Assembly: GCA_902600475.1 (NCBI GenBank) | Contig: CACKJM010000007.1 | Location: 1 to 64,000, forward strand | DNA length: 64,000 nucleotides | Reading direction: 5' to 3' | Source: an uncultured Prochlorococcus sp. | Lineage (GTDB): Bacteria > Cyanobacteriota > Cyanobacteriia > PCC-6307 > Cyanobiaceae | Shown: positions 9,124-18,525 of the stretch, piece after piece | How the letters are laid out: every line of letters begins with the position of its first letter | Position numbering within the stretch: the stretch's first letter is position 1 | Translations under genes and position numbers: made by a program | The notes under the pieces: model-generated | What the model saw: the letters and a program-made list of their open reading frames with translations, nothing else | Databases searched by the model: none | What the model was told of the DNA's origin: nothing

Positions 9124-9146
9124 TGGTGGGTAATTTGGTGGGTAAA
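9124..9146 (+). repeat. Right copy of 23-bp island-flanking direct repeat
   Basis: Identical over 23 bases and in the same orientation as 6506-6528. Outside the repeat the two contexts differ after one or two bases. Here an ATG (9123-9125) opens a frame reading through the repeat that stops after 12 codons. On the minus strand both copies can be read as L-P-T-K-L-P-T, so the element could be the relic of a coding sequence such as an integrase; that is speculation. Confidence 0.9.
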
Positions 9147-9216
9147 TTACTTTCTTCTTGAGTCATTTTAGCTCGTATTAGTTTATCCTGGTTCCTTAAT
9201 GTTCTCTAAAAAGTGA

Positions 9217-9228
9217 CTCCCTCTCTGT
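9217..9228 (+). other. Possible degenerate att site (tRNA-Ser 3'-end copy)
   Basis: CTCCCTCTCTGT here matches CTCCCTCTCCGT at 6371-6382, the last bases of tRNA-Ser plus one base, at 11 of 12 positions in the same orientation. Integration into a tRNA gene normally leaves such a 3'-end copy at the far end of the insert. The match is short and low-complexity, so chance is possible. Confidence 0.4.
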
Positions 9229-9263
9229 ACTTAATTAAAAAATAATTTTCAAATTGTATGTTT

Positions 9264-10052
9264 TTACAATAGGGCAAGGTTAATAGACTTTAGATCATTT
9301 ATAGAATTTAAAATTAAGTCAGCACCAGCATCTTGGAGATTTTTTTCGTATGAATTACGTTCATTTAATCGAGACTTTGAATGTAAATGAGGAGGAGCTA
9401 TTCCAATACTTATGAATTTCTGAGATGGTATTTCTTTTTTTGCGTTCATAACTGTATTTATATCTGCAATAGTATCTCCTACATATCCAATGGGAATATT
9501 TGATGTACCAAATTTATCTCCAAGAAGTTTTTTAGATAAGTTGATAAAGCCTTCTGGATCAGGCTTGTCTGGAGCATCTCCCATTGATATTAATGGTGGT
9601 GATTTTAGTCCAAGTCTTTTTTCTAAAACAAATTTTGCCGAGGCAGACTCTGCGCCACTCACAAAACCCCAAATTATTCCATTGCTTTCTAATAAATCAA
9701 AAAACTTTTTATTAACTAATAACTCTTCATTTGTTATGAATCCAGACCAATATTTGCTATCTTCATTTGGATCTCCTCCAAAGTAAAATTCTTCAAAACA
9801 TTTAACTATGTCCTCTCTTGGAGGTATTTCAATGTTAAAGTTCCCCTTTTTTTTAAATCTTTTTATGAATTCCAAACTTAAATCCCAGTCATTATTCCAA
9901 ATCCCTTCATTTTTGGCATTATCAATATCTATATAACTTGGCTCCCATCCTGTAAATTTGTAGACTGTTTTTTTTAATGAAAGTCTGTAACTATTCTCCA
10001 CGCTTCGTATTACACCATCTATATCAAATAAAATTAAACCAATATTTTTCAA
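9264..10052 (-). CDS. HAD-superfamily hydrolase, subfamily IA (TIGR01548 type)
   Basis: Predicted phosphatase-like protein of 262 residues. The nucleophile motif is ILFDIDGV with D10 and acid/base D12. A downstream GYVGDTIADI block supplies the metal-binding acidic residues, and GFVSGAES fits motif II. The order and the size fit the cyanobacterial/plant HAD subgroup TIGR01548, whose physiological substrate I do not know. It is convergent with the island genes and precedes the cbiG-cobJ gene's end by about 90 bases on the same strand. Confidence 0.85.
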   Translation of the reverse strand: MKNIGLILFDIDGVIRSVENSYRLSLKKTVYKFTGWEPSYIDIDNAKNEGIWNNDWDLSLEFIKRFKKKGNFNIEIPPREDIVKCFEEFYFGGDPNEDSKYWSGFITNEELLVNKKFFDLLESNGIIWGFVSGAESASAKFVLEKRLGLKSPPLISMGDAPDKPDPEGFINLSKKLLGDKFGTSNIPIGYVGDTIADINTVMNAKKEIPSQKFISIGIAPPHLHSKSRLNERNSYEKNLQDAGADLILNSINDLKSINLALL

Positions 10053-10143
10053 TGAATTTTCTTAATCCTTTTTAAAAGATTAGTATTCTTATTAAAAAAA
10101 AGCAAAGAAAAAATTCTATGGATAACTTATTTATTACCTAAAC

Positions 10144-11946
10144 TTAATTTTTTAAATATCCTCTTGGAGTAAGAAATATTTCATCTTTTAATGTGGTTTG
10201 AGAATTCCCAATAATTATTATTGATAACATATCTATTTCTTTAATAGGGATAGTATTTAGAGTGAAAAAATTTTTGGTTTGATTTTCTCTCCCTACTTGT
10301 CTAGCTATTAAAACTGGAGTATCACCATGCCTAGATTGTAAACATATATCTATTACACTTTTTAGCTGCCAATTTCTTTCAATGGATTGAGGATTAAATA
10401 AAGCTATTACAAAGTCACCCACAAGAGCACCTTCAATTCTTTTTTCAATTAAAGACCATGGAGTTAATTTATCGCTTAAGCTTACTGAACAAAAGTCATT
10501 CATTAGTGGTGCTCCACTAATCGCAGCAGCTAATTGAACACTACTTATACCTGGATGTACTTCGAAGTAAGGTCTATATTCTTTTTTGATTTTTTGAAGT
10601 AATTCTAAAAGTAAACCTGCCATGCCATAAAATCCAGATTCACCTGAAGAAATTAAAGCCACTTTTATTCCTTCCTCAGCTAGTTTAATTGCTTTACTGC
10701 ATCTCTCTTTTTCTTCAGTAAGTTTACTTTCAATTAAAACTTGGTCACTCCTTTTTAAGGACTTAATTAAATCTAAATACATTTTGTATCCGATCCAAAC
10801 AGTGCATCTTGAAAGTGCTTTTCTTGAATTATTGGTTAGGAAGGAGATATCACCAGGACCACTTCCAATAATATGGATTTCGCCATGGGTTGGATTATAT
10901 TGATTTTGAGATTCTGCTACAGCGATAGTTACTGCCCCAGATTGATTTTTGAAAATTCTTTTTTCTTCTAGTAATTTTGATGCTTCTCCTGCTGCCAGTA
11001 AGCAAGATGCTTCTGCTACGGATGGCGTGCCAATTTCCTTTTGGACAACATTTGATGGATTTGGAACAATTATTGTTGAAAGATCTTCTTTACTAAAAAA
11101 CTTTATAGGCAAGTTTTTTTCTTCAGAAAGTTCTAAAATCCCTTTCTCATCTTTTTTTATATCAATAGTTGCAAATCCTGCAATTGATTGCTGTGATAAA
11201 TTTCCTGACTCCAAAATATTATTTAAAGAGTTTGCTATTAATTCTTTGCTTGTATTTCTTTCACATCCAATGCCAATCCATAATACGGGCGGGTGCCAAG
11301 TTTTTTCATGATTTTTGAATATACTCACATGAAATGTGGAATCTGGTTTTTCAGTTTCTTTTTCATTGATTTGATTAATAATCTCACCTGATTCTGAAGT
11401 TTTCCATAAGCTATTACCAGATAATTGTTTGCAAAATATTTCTTCGTTTTTAGCTTGTTTTATTACTAGTTTTGACCAATTTTTTATGTTGCCAGATCTT
11501 TTCCAACCCCATTGATTCCCAAATGCATCAAGATTTAAGAAGCTTTGATCATTGGAATTATTAGTTTCTATTATTTCTCCACCAAGTAAATTAGCAATTT
11601 GACATGCAATATTTTGCGTATTTGACTGATGTAAGCCAATTAAAGGAACTATCTTGGAACACTTGTTATCTATAACAATTACACCCGGATCTTGATCTTT
11701 AGAGGTTAAAAAAGAATTTATTATGCGTATTGATGCAGCAATTGAACCTATAAAAATTATTAAATCTATCTCTAGCCAATTTTTAAGTAAGATTTCTTTT
11801 GGTTTTTTTACTTGAATAAGTTCATTTTCCTTTCCATCATCTTTTGAAGAACCTGCAACATATATATCTTTGACAAATTCAGTTTTTTTAAGCCTTTTTA
11901 AAATTTCTTTTGAATTATTAGATAGACCTATAGCAATTCCTTTCAA
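10144..11946 (-). CDS. cobJ: CbiG / precorrin-3B C17-methyltransferase fusion
   Basis: Cobalamin corrin-ring synthesis protein of 600 residues made of two enzymes. Residues ~1-345 are CbiG-like: a region with DLIIFIGSIAASIRII, then the CbiG C domain with WIGIGCERNTS (223-233) and GTPSVAEASCLLAAG (307-321). Residues ~355-600 are the SAM-dependent methyltransferase CobJ/CbiH, with GSGPGD (361-366) and ALISSGESGFYGMAG as SAM-binding loops. CbiG opens the delta-lactone and CobJ/CbiH performs ring contraction and C17 methylation, so fusing them couples adjacent steps. The start at 11946 gives a plausible MKGIAIGLS N-terminus. Confidence 0.93.
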   Translation of the reverse strand: MKGIAIGLSNNSKEILKRLKKTEFVKDIYVAGSSKDDGKENELIQVKKPKEILLKNWLEIDLIIFIGSIAASIRIINSFLTSKDQDPGVIVIDNKCSKIVPLIGLHQSNTQNIACQIANLLGGEIIETNNSNDQSFLNLDAFGNQWGWKRSGNIKNWSKLVIKQAKNEEIFCKQLSGNSLWKTSESGEIINQINEKETEKPDSTFHVSIFKNHEKTWHPPVLWIGIGCERNTSKELIANSLNNILESGNLSQQSIAGFATIDIKKDEKGILELSEEKNLPIKFFSKEDLSTIIVPNPSNVVQKEIGTPSVAEASCLLAAGEASKLLEEKRIFKNQSGAVTIAVAESQNQYNPTHGEIHIIGSGPGDISFLTNNSRKALSRCTVWIGYKMYLDLIKSLKRSDQVLIESKLTEEKERCSKAIKLAEEGIKVALISSGESGFYGMAGLLLELLQKIKKEYRPYFEVHPGISSVQLAAAISGAPLMNDFCSVSLSDKLTPWSLIEKRIEGALVGDFVIALFNPQSIERNWQLKSVIDICLQSRHGDTPVLIARQVGRENQTKNFFTLNTIPIKEIDMLSIIIIGNSQTTLKDEIFLTPRGYLKN

Positions 11947-12280
11947 ATCAGAAACTATTGATAGTTATGTTGAAATTATATCCTGTCGCTGGATTTAAAA
12001 AATTTTCTTTGAAATATAAAAAAAAATTTAAGAAATTTATATAAAATTTGAGTAAAAATACTCATAACTTAGTTATAGACAAGAATTTAACAAAATATTC
12101 ATATAGTAACAATCATTAGAACATTTGTTACGTTAATGCATAACGAAAGAATCTTTGCCTTATTATTTTTGAAACGAATATCTAAAGTTCCGAGGGATTC
12201 GTTTTCTTGAACATTATCATTAAAAATAAGTTCAAGATCCGATCATTCGGCTTTAATGTCAATTATTTTCGAGGTGCTAG
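11947..12280 (+). promoter_or_regulatory. psaA upstream region and leader with dyads
   Basis: A 334-base gap between the divergent cobJ and psaA genes. Going toward psaA, it holds an inverted repeat GTAACAA (12106-12112) / TTGTTAC (12125-12131), then a stem AAACGAAT (12172-12179) / ATTCGTTT (12197-12204). A second stem follows at once: CTTGAAC (12206-12212) / GTTCAAG (12230-12236). A GAGGTG ribosome-binding site lies at 12271-12276, four bases before the ATG. The first dyad looks operator-like and the others look like leader RNA hairpins; roles are inferred. No coding sequence is visible. Confidence 0.6.
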
Positions 12281-14584
12281 ATGACCATCAGCCCACCAGA
12301 AAGTGGAGAAAAAAACAAAAAAGTTTTGGAGGATCCTATTAAGGCTGATCCAAGACCTATTGATTTTGCCAAATTAGATAAGCCAGGTTTCTGGTCAAGT
12401 AAATTATCTAAAGGTCCAAAAACTACAACTTGGATTTGGAATTTGCATGCTGATGCACATGATTTCGACGTGCATACAGGCGATGCTGAAGAAGCAACAA
12501 GGAAAATCTTTTCAGCTCATTTTGGCCATCTTGCAGTTATTTTCATATGGATGAGTGCTGCATTTTTCCATGGTGCAAGATTTTCTAATTATTCAGGTTG
12601 GTTAGCTGACCCAACTCATGTCAAACCCGGAGCTCAGCAAGTATGGGCAATTGTTGGTCAAGAAATGCTTAATGCTGATCTTGGTGCTAACTACAACGGT
12701 ATCCAAATCAGTTCCGGAATATTCCACATGTGGCGAGCATGGGGTATTACCAACGAGAGTGAACTGATGGCTTTAGCTATAGGTGCTGTAGTAATGGCTG
12801 CACTTATGCTTCATGCCGGAATTTTTCATTATCACAAAGCAGCTCCAAAAATGGAGTGGTTCCAAGATATCGAGTCTATGCTTAATCATCACATTGCTGG
12901 TTTAGTAGGACTAGGATCTTTAGCATGGGCTGGCCATTGTATTCATATCGGAGCTCCTACTGCAGCTCTTTTAGATGCAATTGATGCAGGCTCTCCTTTA
13001 GTAATCAATGGTAAAGAAATAGCAACTATTGCAGATATGCCTATGCCGCATCAACTCTGTGATCCACAAATTATCGGTCAGATATTTCCAGGATTAGCAA
13101 GTGGTACAGGTAATTTCTTCAGTTTAAATTGGTTAGCTTTCTCAGACTTTCTTACTTTCAAAGGTGGACTTAACCCTGTGACAGGAAGCTTATGGATGAC
13201 TGATGTTTCACATCATCATTTAGCTTTTGGTGTAATAGCAATTATTGGTGGTCATATGTACAGAACCAATTACGGTATTGGTCATAGTATGAAAGAAATA
13301 TTAGATTCACAGCAAGGGGACCCAATATTATTTCCTGCGCCTAAAGGCCATCAAGGTCTTTTTGAGTTCATGGCAGAAAGTAGACATGCTCAGCTATCAG
13401 TAAACCTAGCGATGCTTGGATCAATAAGCATACTTGTATCTCATCACATGTATGCGATGCCTCCATATCCTTATATAGCTACTGACTATATGACAGTTCT
13501 TGGATTATTTACTCATCATATGTGGATAGGTGGATTATTCATAGTAGGAGCAGGTGCGCATGCTGGAATTGCAATGGTTAGAGATTACGATCCGGCAAAA
13601 CATATTGATAATGTTTTAGACAGAATTATTAAGGCAAGAGATGCTTTAATCAGTCACTTGAACTGGGTTTGTATGTGGTTAGGATTCCATAGTTTTGGAC
13701 TCTATATTCACAACGATACTATGAGAGCTTTGGGTAGACCCCAAGATATGTTTAGTGATTCTGCTATCCAACTCCAGCCAATCTTTGCTCAATGGGTACA
13801 GAGTATTCAAGCATCTGCTGTTGGGACTTCCCTTTTAGCAGGTACTGCAGAAGCTTTACCTCACAAAGCTTTAAGTGAAGTCTTTAATGGAAGTTTAGTT
13901 GAAGTTGGTGGAAAGGTAGCTATAGCTCCAATTCCATTAGGTACAGCTGATTTGATGATTCATCATATTCATGCTTTCCAAATCCATGTAACTGTTTTGA
14001 TACTTCTTAAAGGAGTTCTTTATGCAAGAAGTTCAAGGTTGATTCCTGACAAAGCTTCTTTAGGATTTAGATTCCCTTGTGATGGTCCTGGAAGAGGTGG
14101 TACATGTCAAGTTTCTTCATGGGATCACGTTTTCTTAGCTCTCTTCTGGATGTATAACTGTTTATCAATAGTTATTTTCCACTTCTCTTGGAAAATGCAG
14201 AGTGATGTTTGGGGACTTACTGGTGGTAATTTTGCACAAAGTTCAATTACTATCAATGGTTGGTTAAGAGATTTCCTCTGGGCTCAAGCTTCTCAAGTAT
14301 TAACAAGCTATGGTCAATCAATAAGCATGTACGGTTTGATGTTCTTAGGAGCTCACTTTATATGGGCGTTCAGTTTAATGTTCCTCTTCAGCGGAAGAGG
14401 ATATTGGCAAGAATTGTTCGAATCAATTGTTTGGGCACACAATAAACTAAAGGTTGCACCAACCATTCAACCTCGAGCTCTATCTATTACTCAGGGACGT
14501 GCAGTAGGTGTTACACACTTCCTTGTAGGTGGTATAGCTACCACATGGGCCTTCTTCCATGCTCGCCTTTTCGGGCTGGGCTAA
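12281..14584 (+). CDS. psaA: Photosystem I core protein PsaA (P700 apoprotein A1)
   Basis: One half of the photosystem I reaction-centre heterodimer in the thylakoid, binding P700 chlorophylls, antenna chlorophylls and phylloquinone. The protein has 767 residues with about eleven membrane helices. The FX iron-sulfur cluster loop [12 protein letters not shown] supplies C600 and C609. Many histidines in HH and GH pairs are chlorophyll ligands. The C-terminus ends [10 protein letters not shown] as in other PsaA proteins. psaB follows after 27 bases, forming the usual dicistron with a common terminator. Confidence 0.99.
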   Translation: MTISPPESGEKNKKVLEDPIKADPRPIDFAKLDKPGFWSSKLSKGPKTTTWIWNLHADAHDFDVHTGDAEEATRKIFSAHFGHLAVIFIWMSAAFFHGARFSNYSGWLADPTHVKPGAQQVWAIVGQEMLNADLGANYNGIQISSGIFHMWRAWGITNESELMALAIGAVVMAALMLHAGIFHYHKAAPKMEWFQDIESMLNHHIAGLVGLGSLAWAGHCIHIGAPTAALLDAIDAGSPLVINGKEIATIADMPMPHQLCDPQIIGQIFPGLASGTGNFFSLNWLAFSDFLTFKGGLNPVTGSLWMTDVSHHHLAFGVIAIIGGHMYRTNYGIGHSMKEILDSQQGDPILFPAPKGHQGLFEFMAESRHAQLSVNLAMLGSISILVSHHMYAMPPYPYIATDYMTVLGLFTHHMWIGGLFIVGAGAHAGIAMVRDYDPAKHIDNVLDRIIKARDALISHLNWVCMWLGFHSFGLYIHNDTMRALGRPQDMFSDSAIQLQPIFAQWVQSIQASAVGTSLLAGTAEALPHKALSEVFNGSLVEVGGKVAIAPIPLGTADLMIHHIHAFQIHVTVLILLKGVLYARSSRLIPDKASLGFRFPCDGPGRGGTCQVSSWDHVFLALFWMYNCLSIVIFHFSWKMQSDVWGLTGGNFAQSSITINGWLRDFLWAQASQVLTSYGQSISMYGLMFLGAHFIWAFSLMFLFSGRGYWQELFESIVWAHNKLKVAPTIQPRALSITQGRAVGVTHFLVGGIATTWAFFHARLFGLG

Positions 14585-14611
14585 TAACCTGAACTTCACC
14601 TTTTTAATTCA

Positions 14612-16840
14612 ATGGCAACAAAATTTCCATCATTTAACCAGGGTCTAGCTCAGGACCCCACAACCCGACGAATATGGTACGGAATAGCTACCGCTCATGA
14701 CTTTGAAAGTCATGACGGTATGACCGAAGAAAAACTTTATCAGAAGCTATTCTCTACACATTTTGGACATCTAGCAATTATCGCTCTCTGGGTAGCAGGT
14801 AACTTATTTCATATTGCTTGGCAAGGTAATTTTGAGCAATTTGTACTAGATCCAACTCATGTCCGCCCTATAGCTCATGCTATTTGGGACCCTCATTTTG
14901 GATCTGGCATCACAGAAGCAATGACACAAGCTGGAGCAAGCGGTCCAGTAAACATCGCTTATTCAGGTCTCTACCATTGGTGGTACACAATTGGAATGAG
15001 AACTAACGAGCAATTATTCCAAGCTTCAATATTCATGAGTATTTTGGCTTGTTGGACTCTATTTGCTGGTTGGCTACACTTGCAGCCAAAATTCAGACCT
15101 TCTTTAGCTTGGTTTAAAAATGCAGAATCAAGATTAAACCATCATTTAGCTGTATTATTTGGTTTTAGTAGTATCGCTTGGACAGGCCATTTGGTTCATG
15201 TTGCTATACCTGAATCAAGAGGTCAGCATGTAGGTTGGGATAACTGGTTAACAGTGCTTCCTCACCCTGCAGGATTAGCTCCTTTCTTTACTTTAAACTG
15301 GGGAGCTTATGCCCAAAATCCTGATTCTTTAGATCAAGTATTTGGAACAGCTGAAGGAGCTGGAACAGCAATCTTTACTTTCTTAGGTGGTCTTCATCCT
15401 CAAAGCGAAGCATTATGGCTTACCGATATTGCGCATCACCATATTGCGATTGGAACAGTTTTTGTAATTGCTGGTCATATGTATAGAAATACTTTTGGTA
15501 TTGGTCATAGCCTCAAAGAAATTACAGAAGCCCATAATACAAGACACCCTAATGATCCTCATAAAGGTAGTTTTGGAATTAACCACGATGGAATATATGA
15601 AACTGTAAATAATTCATTACATTTCCAACTCGGATTAGCATTAGCATCCCTTGGTGTAGCAACTTCTCTTGTAGCTCAACACATGGGTGCACTTCCTTCT
15701 TACGCTTTTATTGCCAGGGACTACACTACACAATCTGCTTTATATAGTCATCATCAGTACATAGCAATGTTCTTGATGGTTGGGGCATTTGCACACGGAG
15801 CTATATTCTTTGTAAGAGATTATGATCCAGAATTAAATAAAGATAATGTATTGGCAAGAGTTCTTGGAACAAAGGAAGCTTTGATAAGCCATCTTAGTTG
15901 GGTAACAATGTTGCTTGGATTCCATACTCTAGGAATTTATGTTCATAACGACGTTGTTGTAGCTTTTGGTAATCCTGAAAAGCAAATTCTAATTGAGCCA
16001 GTATTTGCTCAATTTGTTCAAGCTGCTCAAGGTAAGATGATGTACGGCTTTAATGCTTTATTGTCTGACCCAACAAGTTCAGCAAGTCTCGCTGCTAATT
16101 CATTACCAGGTAATCATTACTGGATGGATTTGATCAATAGACAAGATGCATTAAGTGCTTTCTTACCTATTGGTCCTGCGGATTTCTTAGTTCACCATGC
16201 TATCGCTTTAGGTCTTCATACAACTGCTTTAATACTTATCAAAGGAGCACTTGATGCTAGAGGAACAAAATTAATTCCTGATAAGAAAGATTTAGGTTAT
16301 GCATTCCCTTGCGATGGTCCTGGACGTGGAGGTACTTGTGATAGTTCATCTTGGGACGCTATGTACTTAGCTATGTTCTGGGCATTAAATTTACTAGCAT
16401 GGGTAACTTTCTACTGGCATTGGAAACACCTCGCAATTTGGCAGGGTAACGTAGCACAATTTAACGAATCAGGAACTTATCTAATGGGTTGGTTCAGAGA
16501 TTATCTCTGGTTAAACTCTGCTCAACTTATTAACGGATATAATCCATTCGGAGTAAACTCTTTATCTCCATGGGCTTGGATGTTCCTATTCGGTCACTTA
16601 GTTTGGGCTACTGGTTTCATGTTCCTAATATCATGGCGTGGTTACTGGCAAGAATTAATTGAAACATTAGTTTGGGCACATCAGCGTACTCCAATAGCTA
16701 ATCTTGTTGGCTGGAGAGACAAGCCAGTTGCACTTTCAATTGTTCAAGCTAGATTAGTTGGACTAGCACATTTCACTATTGGAAACATTCTTACATTCGG
16801 TGCATTTGTTATTGCATCAACTTCAGGTAAGTTTGGTTAA
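14612..16840 (+). CDS. psaB: Photosystem I core protein PsaB (P700 apoprotein A2)
   Basis: Partner of PsaA in the photosystem I reaction centre, 742 residues with about eleven membrane helices. The start [20 protein letters not shown] is the standard PsaB N-terminus. FX cluster cysteines are C567 and C576 in [12 protein letters not shown]. The C-terminus [15 protein letters not shown] is typical. Translated from the psaAB transcript and ended by the hairpin starting 20 bases after the stop codon. Confidence 0.99.
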
Positions 16841-16860
16841 ATTTTTCTTAATTAATTTAA

Positions 16861-16888
16861 ATCACCACATTTGTGGTGATTTTTTTTT
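16861..16888 (+). terminator. Rho-independent terminator of psaAB
   Basis: A perfect 9-bp stem, ATCACCACA (16861-16869) with TGTGGTGAT (16872-16880), is followed by eight T residues. It lies 20 bases after the psaB stop. It is the clearest intrinsic terminator in the window. Confidence 0.93.
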
Positions 16889-16944
16889 GTCTAATTTTAA
16901 TGTTCTAAATTAAGTTAAGATTGTATAACCATTATCAAATATAA

Positions 16945-17907
16945 ATGTCAGATATAAAACAATTAATTTCTATTATTATTCCTGTTTTTAATGAGAGTGA
17001 GAGTATTGGTTTTTTATTGGATGAAGTTATAAATGTAATGTCATTGCATGAATTTAATTTTGAATTGATTGTTGTCAATGATGGTTCTAAAGATAATACT
17101 TATCAAGTATTGAAAGAACTAACTTTCAAAATTAAAGAATTGTCAGTAATTTCCCTTCGCAAAAATTATGGGCAAACTGCAGCAATGTCAGCTGGCTTTG
17201 ATAATTCTAAAGGTGATATTATCATTACTTTGGATGGTGATTTACAGAATGATCCAAATGATATTCCTAAATTAATTTCTGAAATTAATGATGGGTATGA
17301 TTTGATTTGTGGGTGGAGGTTTGATAGAAAAGATAAATTAATTAATAGAAAGATACCATCAAAAATAGCGAATAAATTAATAGCTCACGTAACAGGTTTG
17401 AAGTTGCATGACTATGGATGCTCATTAAAAGCTTTTAAGAAAGAAATAATAGAGGATATTAAGTTGTATGGTGAACTGCACAGATTTCTGCCCGTTTTGG
17501 CAACTATTGAAGGTGCAAGTATCAAAGAAATTAAAGTAAATCATAGAAGCAGGCAATATGGAACAAGTAAATATGGAATTGATAGAACTTTTAGAGTTTT
17601 AATGGATTTACTAACTGTTTGGTTTATGACTAAATTTTTAACAAGGCCAATGTATGGATTTGGATTTGTCGGAATTATAAGTATTTTCATTAGCCTTGCG
17701 ATGAGTTCTTATTTGATAGCTTTAAAAATAATGGGTCAGGATATTGGAAATCGTCCATTACTAATGTTTGCATTAATATTGGGAATTGCTGGTGTTCAAT
17801 TATTTAGCTTTGGATTATTGAGCGAACTTTTAATGAGGACATATCATGAAAGTCAAAGTCGTCCAATTTACAGAATTAGATCAATAAGCAGTACTAATCA
17901 AAATTGA
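16945..17907 (+). CDS. Family 2 glycosyltransferase, DPM1/GtrB-like
   Basis: Predicted membrane glycosyltransferase of 320 residues. The GT-A domain opens with ISIIIPVFNESESI and contains VVNDGSKDNT, the donor-binding TLDGDLQNDP acid motif, and a later YGTSKYG block. Two hydrophobic helices near the C-terminus (about 230-256 and 269-290) are the arrangement of GtrB/polyprenyl-phosphate glycosyltransferases, which load a sugar onto a lipid carrier. A possible -10 (TATAAC) lies 20 bases upstream of the ATG. The sugar donor cannot be read from the sequence. Confidence 0.9.
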   Translation: MSDIKQLISIIIPVFNESESIGFLLDEVINVMSLHEFNFELIVVNDGSKDNTYQVLKELTFKIKELSVISLRKNYGQTAAMSAGFDNSKGDIIITLDGDLQNDPNDIPKLISEINDGYDLICGWRFDRKDKLINRKIPSKIANKLIAHVTGLKLHDYGCSLKAFKKEIIEDIKLYGELHRFLPVLATIEGASIKEIKVNHRSRQYGTSKYGIDRTFRVLMDLLTVWFMTKFLTRPMYGFGFVGIISIFISLAMSSYLIALKIMGQDIGNRPLLMFALILGIAGVQLFSFGLLSELLMRTYHESQSRPIYRIRSISSTNQN

Positions 17908-17911
17908 TTTT

Positions 17912-18292
17912 TTACTTGAAATTTTTTATTAATAAAGCTGAAATTTCAACGACTTCAGGAGAAATATCTCTTAAGCCTTTTCGTAAAATTGGTAATGTTG
18001 ATTTATCAGCCAATTCTTCCGCAATTTTTAATGCCTTTAATTTATTTTCTGTATTACCCTTAAAAAGACTAAACATTTCATTTCTTTGAGAATTTTTATA
18101 AAAAATTGAGTATTTTTTTTCTTCGTGATTGTATAAAAAACTATTTTTATTAGATGAAAATTTATTATTTTTTTTTAATTTAATATGATATGAATTACTT
18201 TTATTTATTAACTTTTTAAAGCTTCTTTTTTTTAAAACTAGAATTAAAATTACTATAAAAATAATAAGTACAATTGTCAAAAAATTTATCAT
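17912..18292 (-). CDS. Conserved-looking membrane-anchored protein, C-terminal HEAT-like region
   Basis: A 126-residue protein of unknown function. Residues 3-20 form a strongly hydrophobic helix (FLTIVLIIFIVILILVL) followed by a Lys/Asn/Ser-rich linker. The last ~45 residues (ENKLKALKIAEELADKSTLP, then LRDISPEVVEISALLIKNF) look like one or two alpha-helical HEAT-type repeats. It is convergent with the glycosyltransferase, 4 bases apart. AT-rich composition in the linker fits a fast-evolving spacer. I do not recognise a named family. Confidence 0.7.
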   Translation of the reverse strand: MINFLTIVLIIFIVILILVLKKRSFKKLINKSNSYHIKLKKNNKFSSNKNSFLYNHEEKKYSIFYKNSQRNEMFSLFKGNTENKLKALKIAEELADKSTLPILRKGLRDISPEVVEISALLIKNFK

Positions 18293-18384
18293 GTAAAAAG
18301 TTAATAATTTTTATATCATCCAGTAATAAAATTAACATTATTTCGCAGATAAATACTAAAGTGTTTAAAGATGTTTAAAGAACT

Positions 18385-18498
18385 ATGCCATCTGATTTCC
18401 CAAGTCTTTTACCTTCAATTTTTGTTCCATTAATTGGTATTGCAATGCCTGCTGTTTTTATCGTATTGATTGGAAGATTAATTACAGCAACTGAATAA
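18385..18498 (+). CDS. psaI: Photosystem I subunit VIII (PsaI)
   Basis: A 37-residue single-helix membrane protein beginning MPSDFPSLLPSIFVPLIGIA and ending in ITATE. PsaI stabilises PsaL binding and trimer formation in photosystem I. It lies 27 bases before psaL, the standard psaI-psaL order. The ATG at 18385 is the only start giving one clean membrane helix. It is preceded by a tandem 10-base repeat at 18363-18382. Confidence 0.88.
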   Translation: MPSDFPSLLPSIFVPLIGIAMPAVFIVLIGRLITATE

Positions 18499-18525
18499 AT
18501 TATCAAACACTAAATTATTAAAAAA

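Larger units (their letters stand above)
9024..9263 (+). other. Non-coding right junction of the island
   Basis: A 240-base stretch between the DUF5989 gene and the convergent HAD gene. It carries the right 23-bp repeat at 9124-9146 and a short partial match to the tRNA-Ser 3' end at 9217-9228. A 14-codon open frame begins at 9024 but resembles no gene. No terminator hairpin stands out. Confidence 0.6.
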
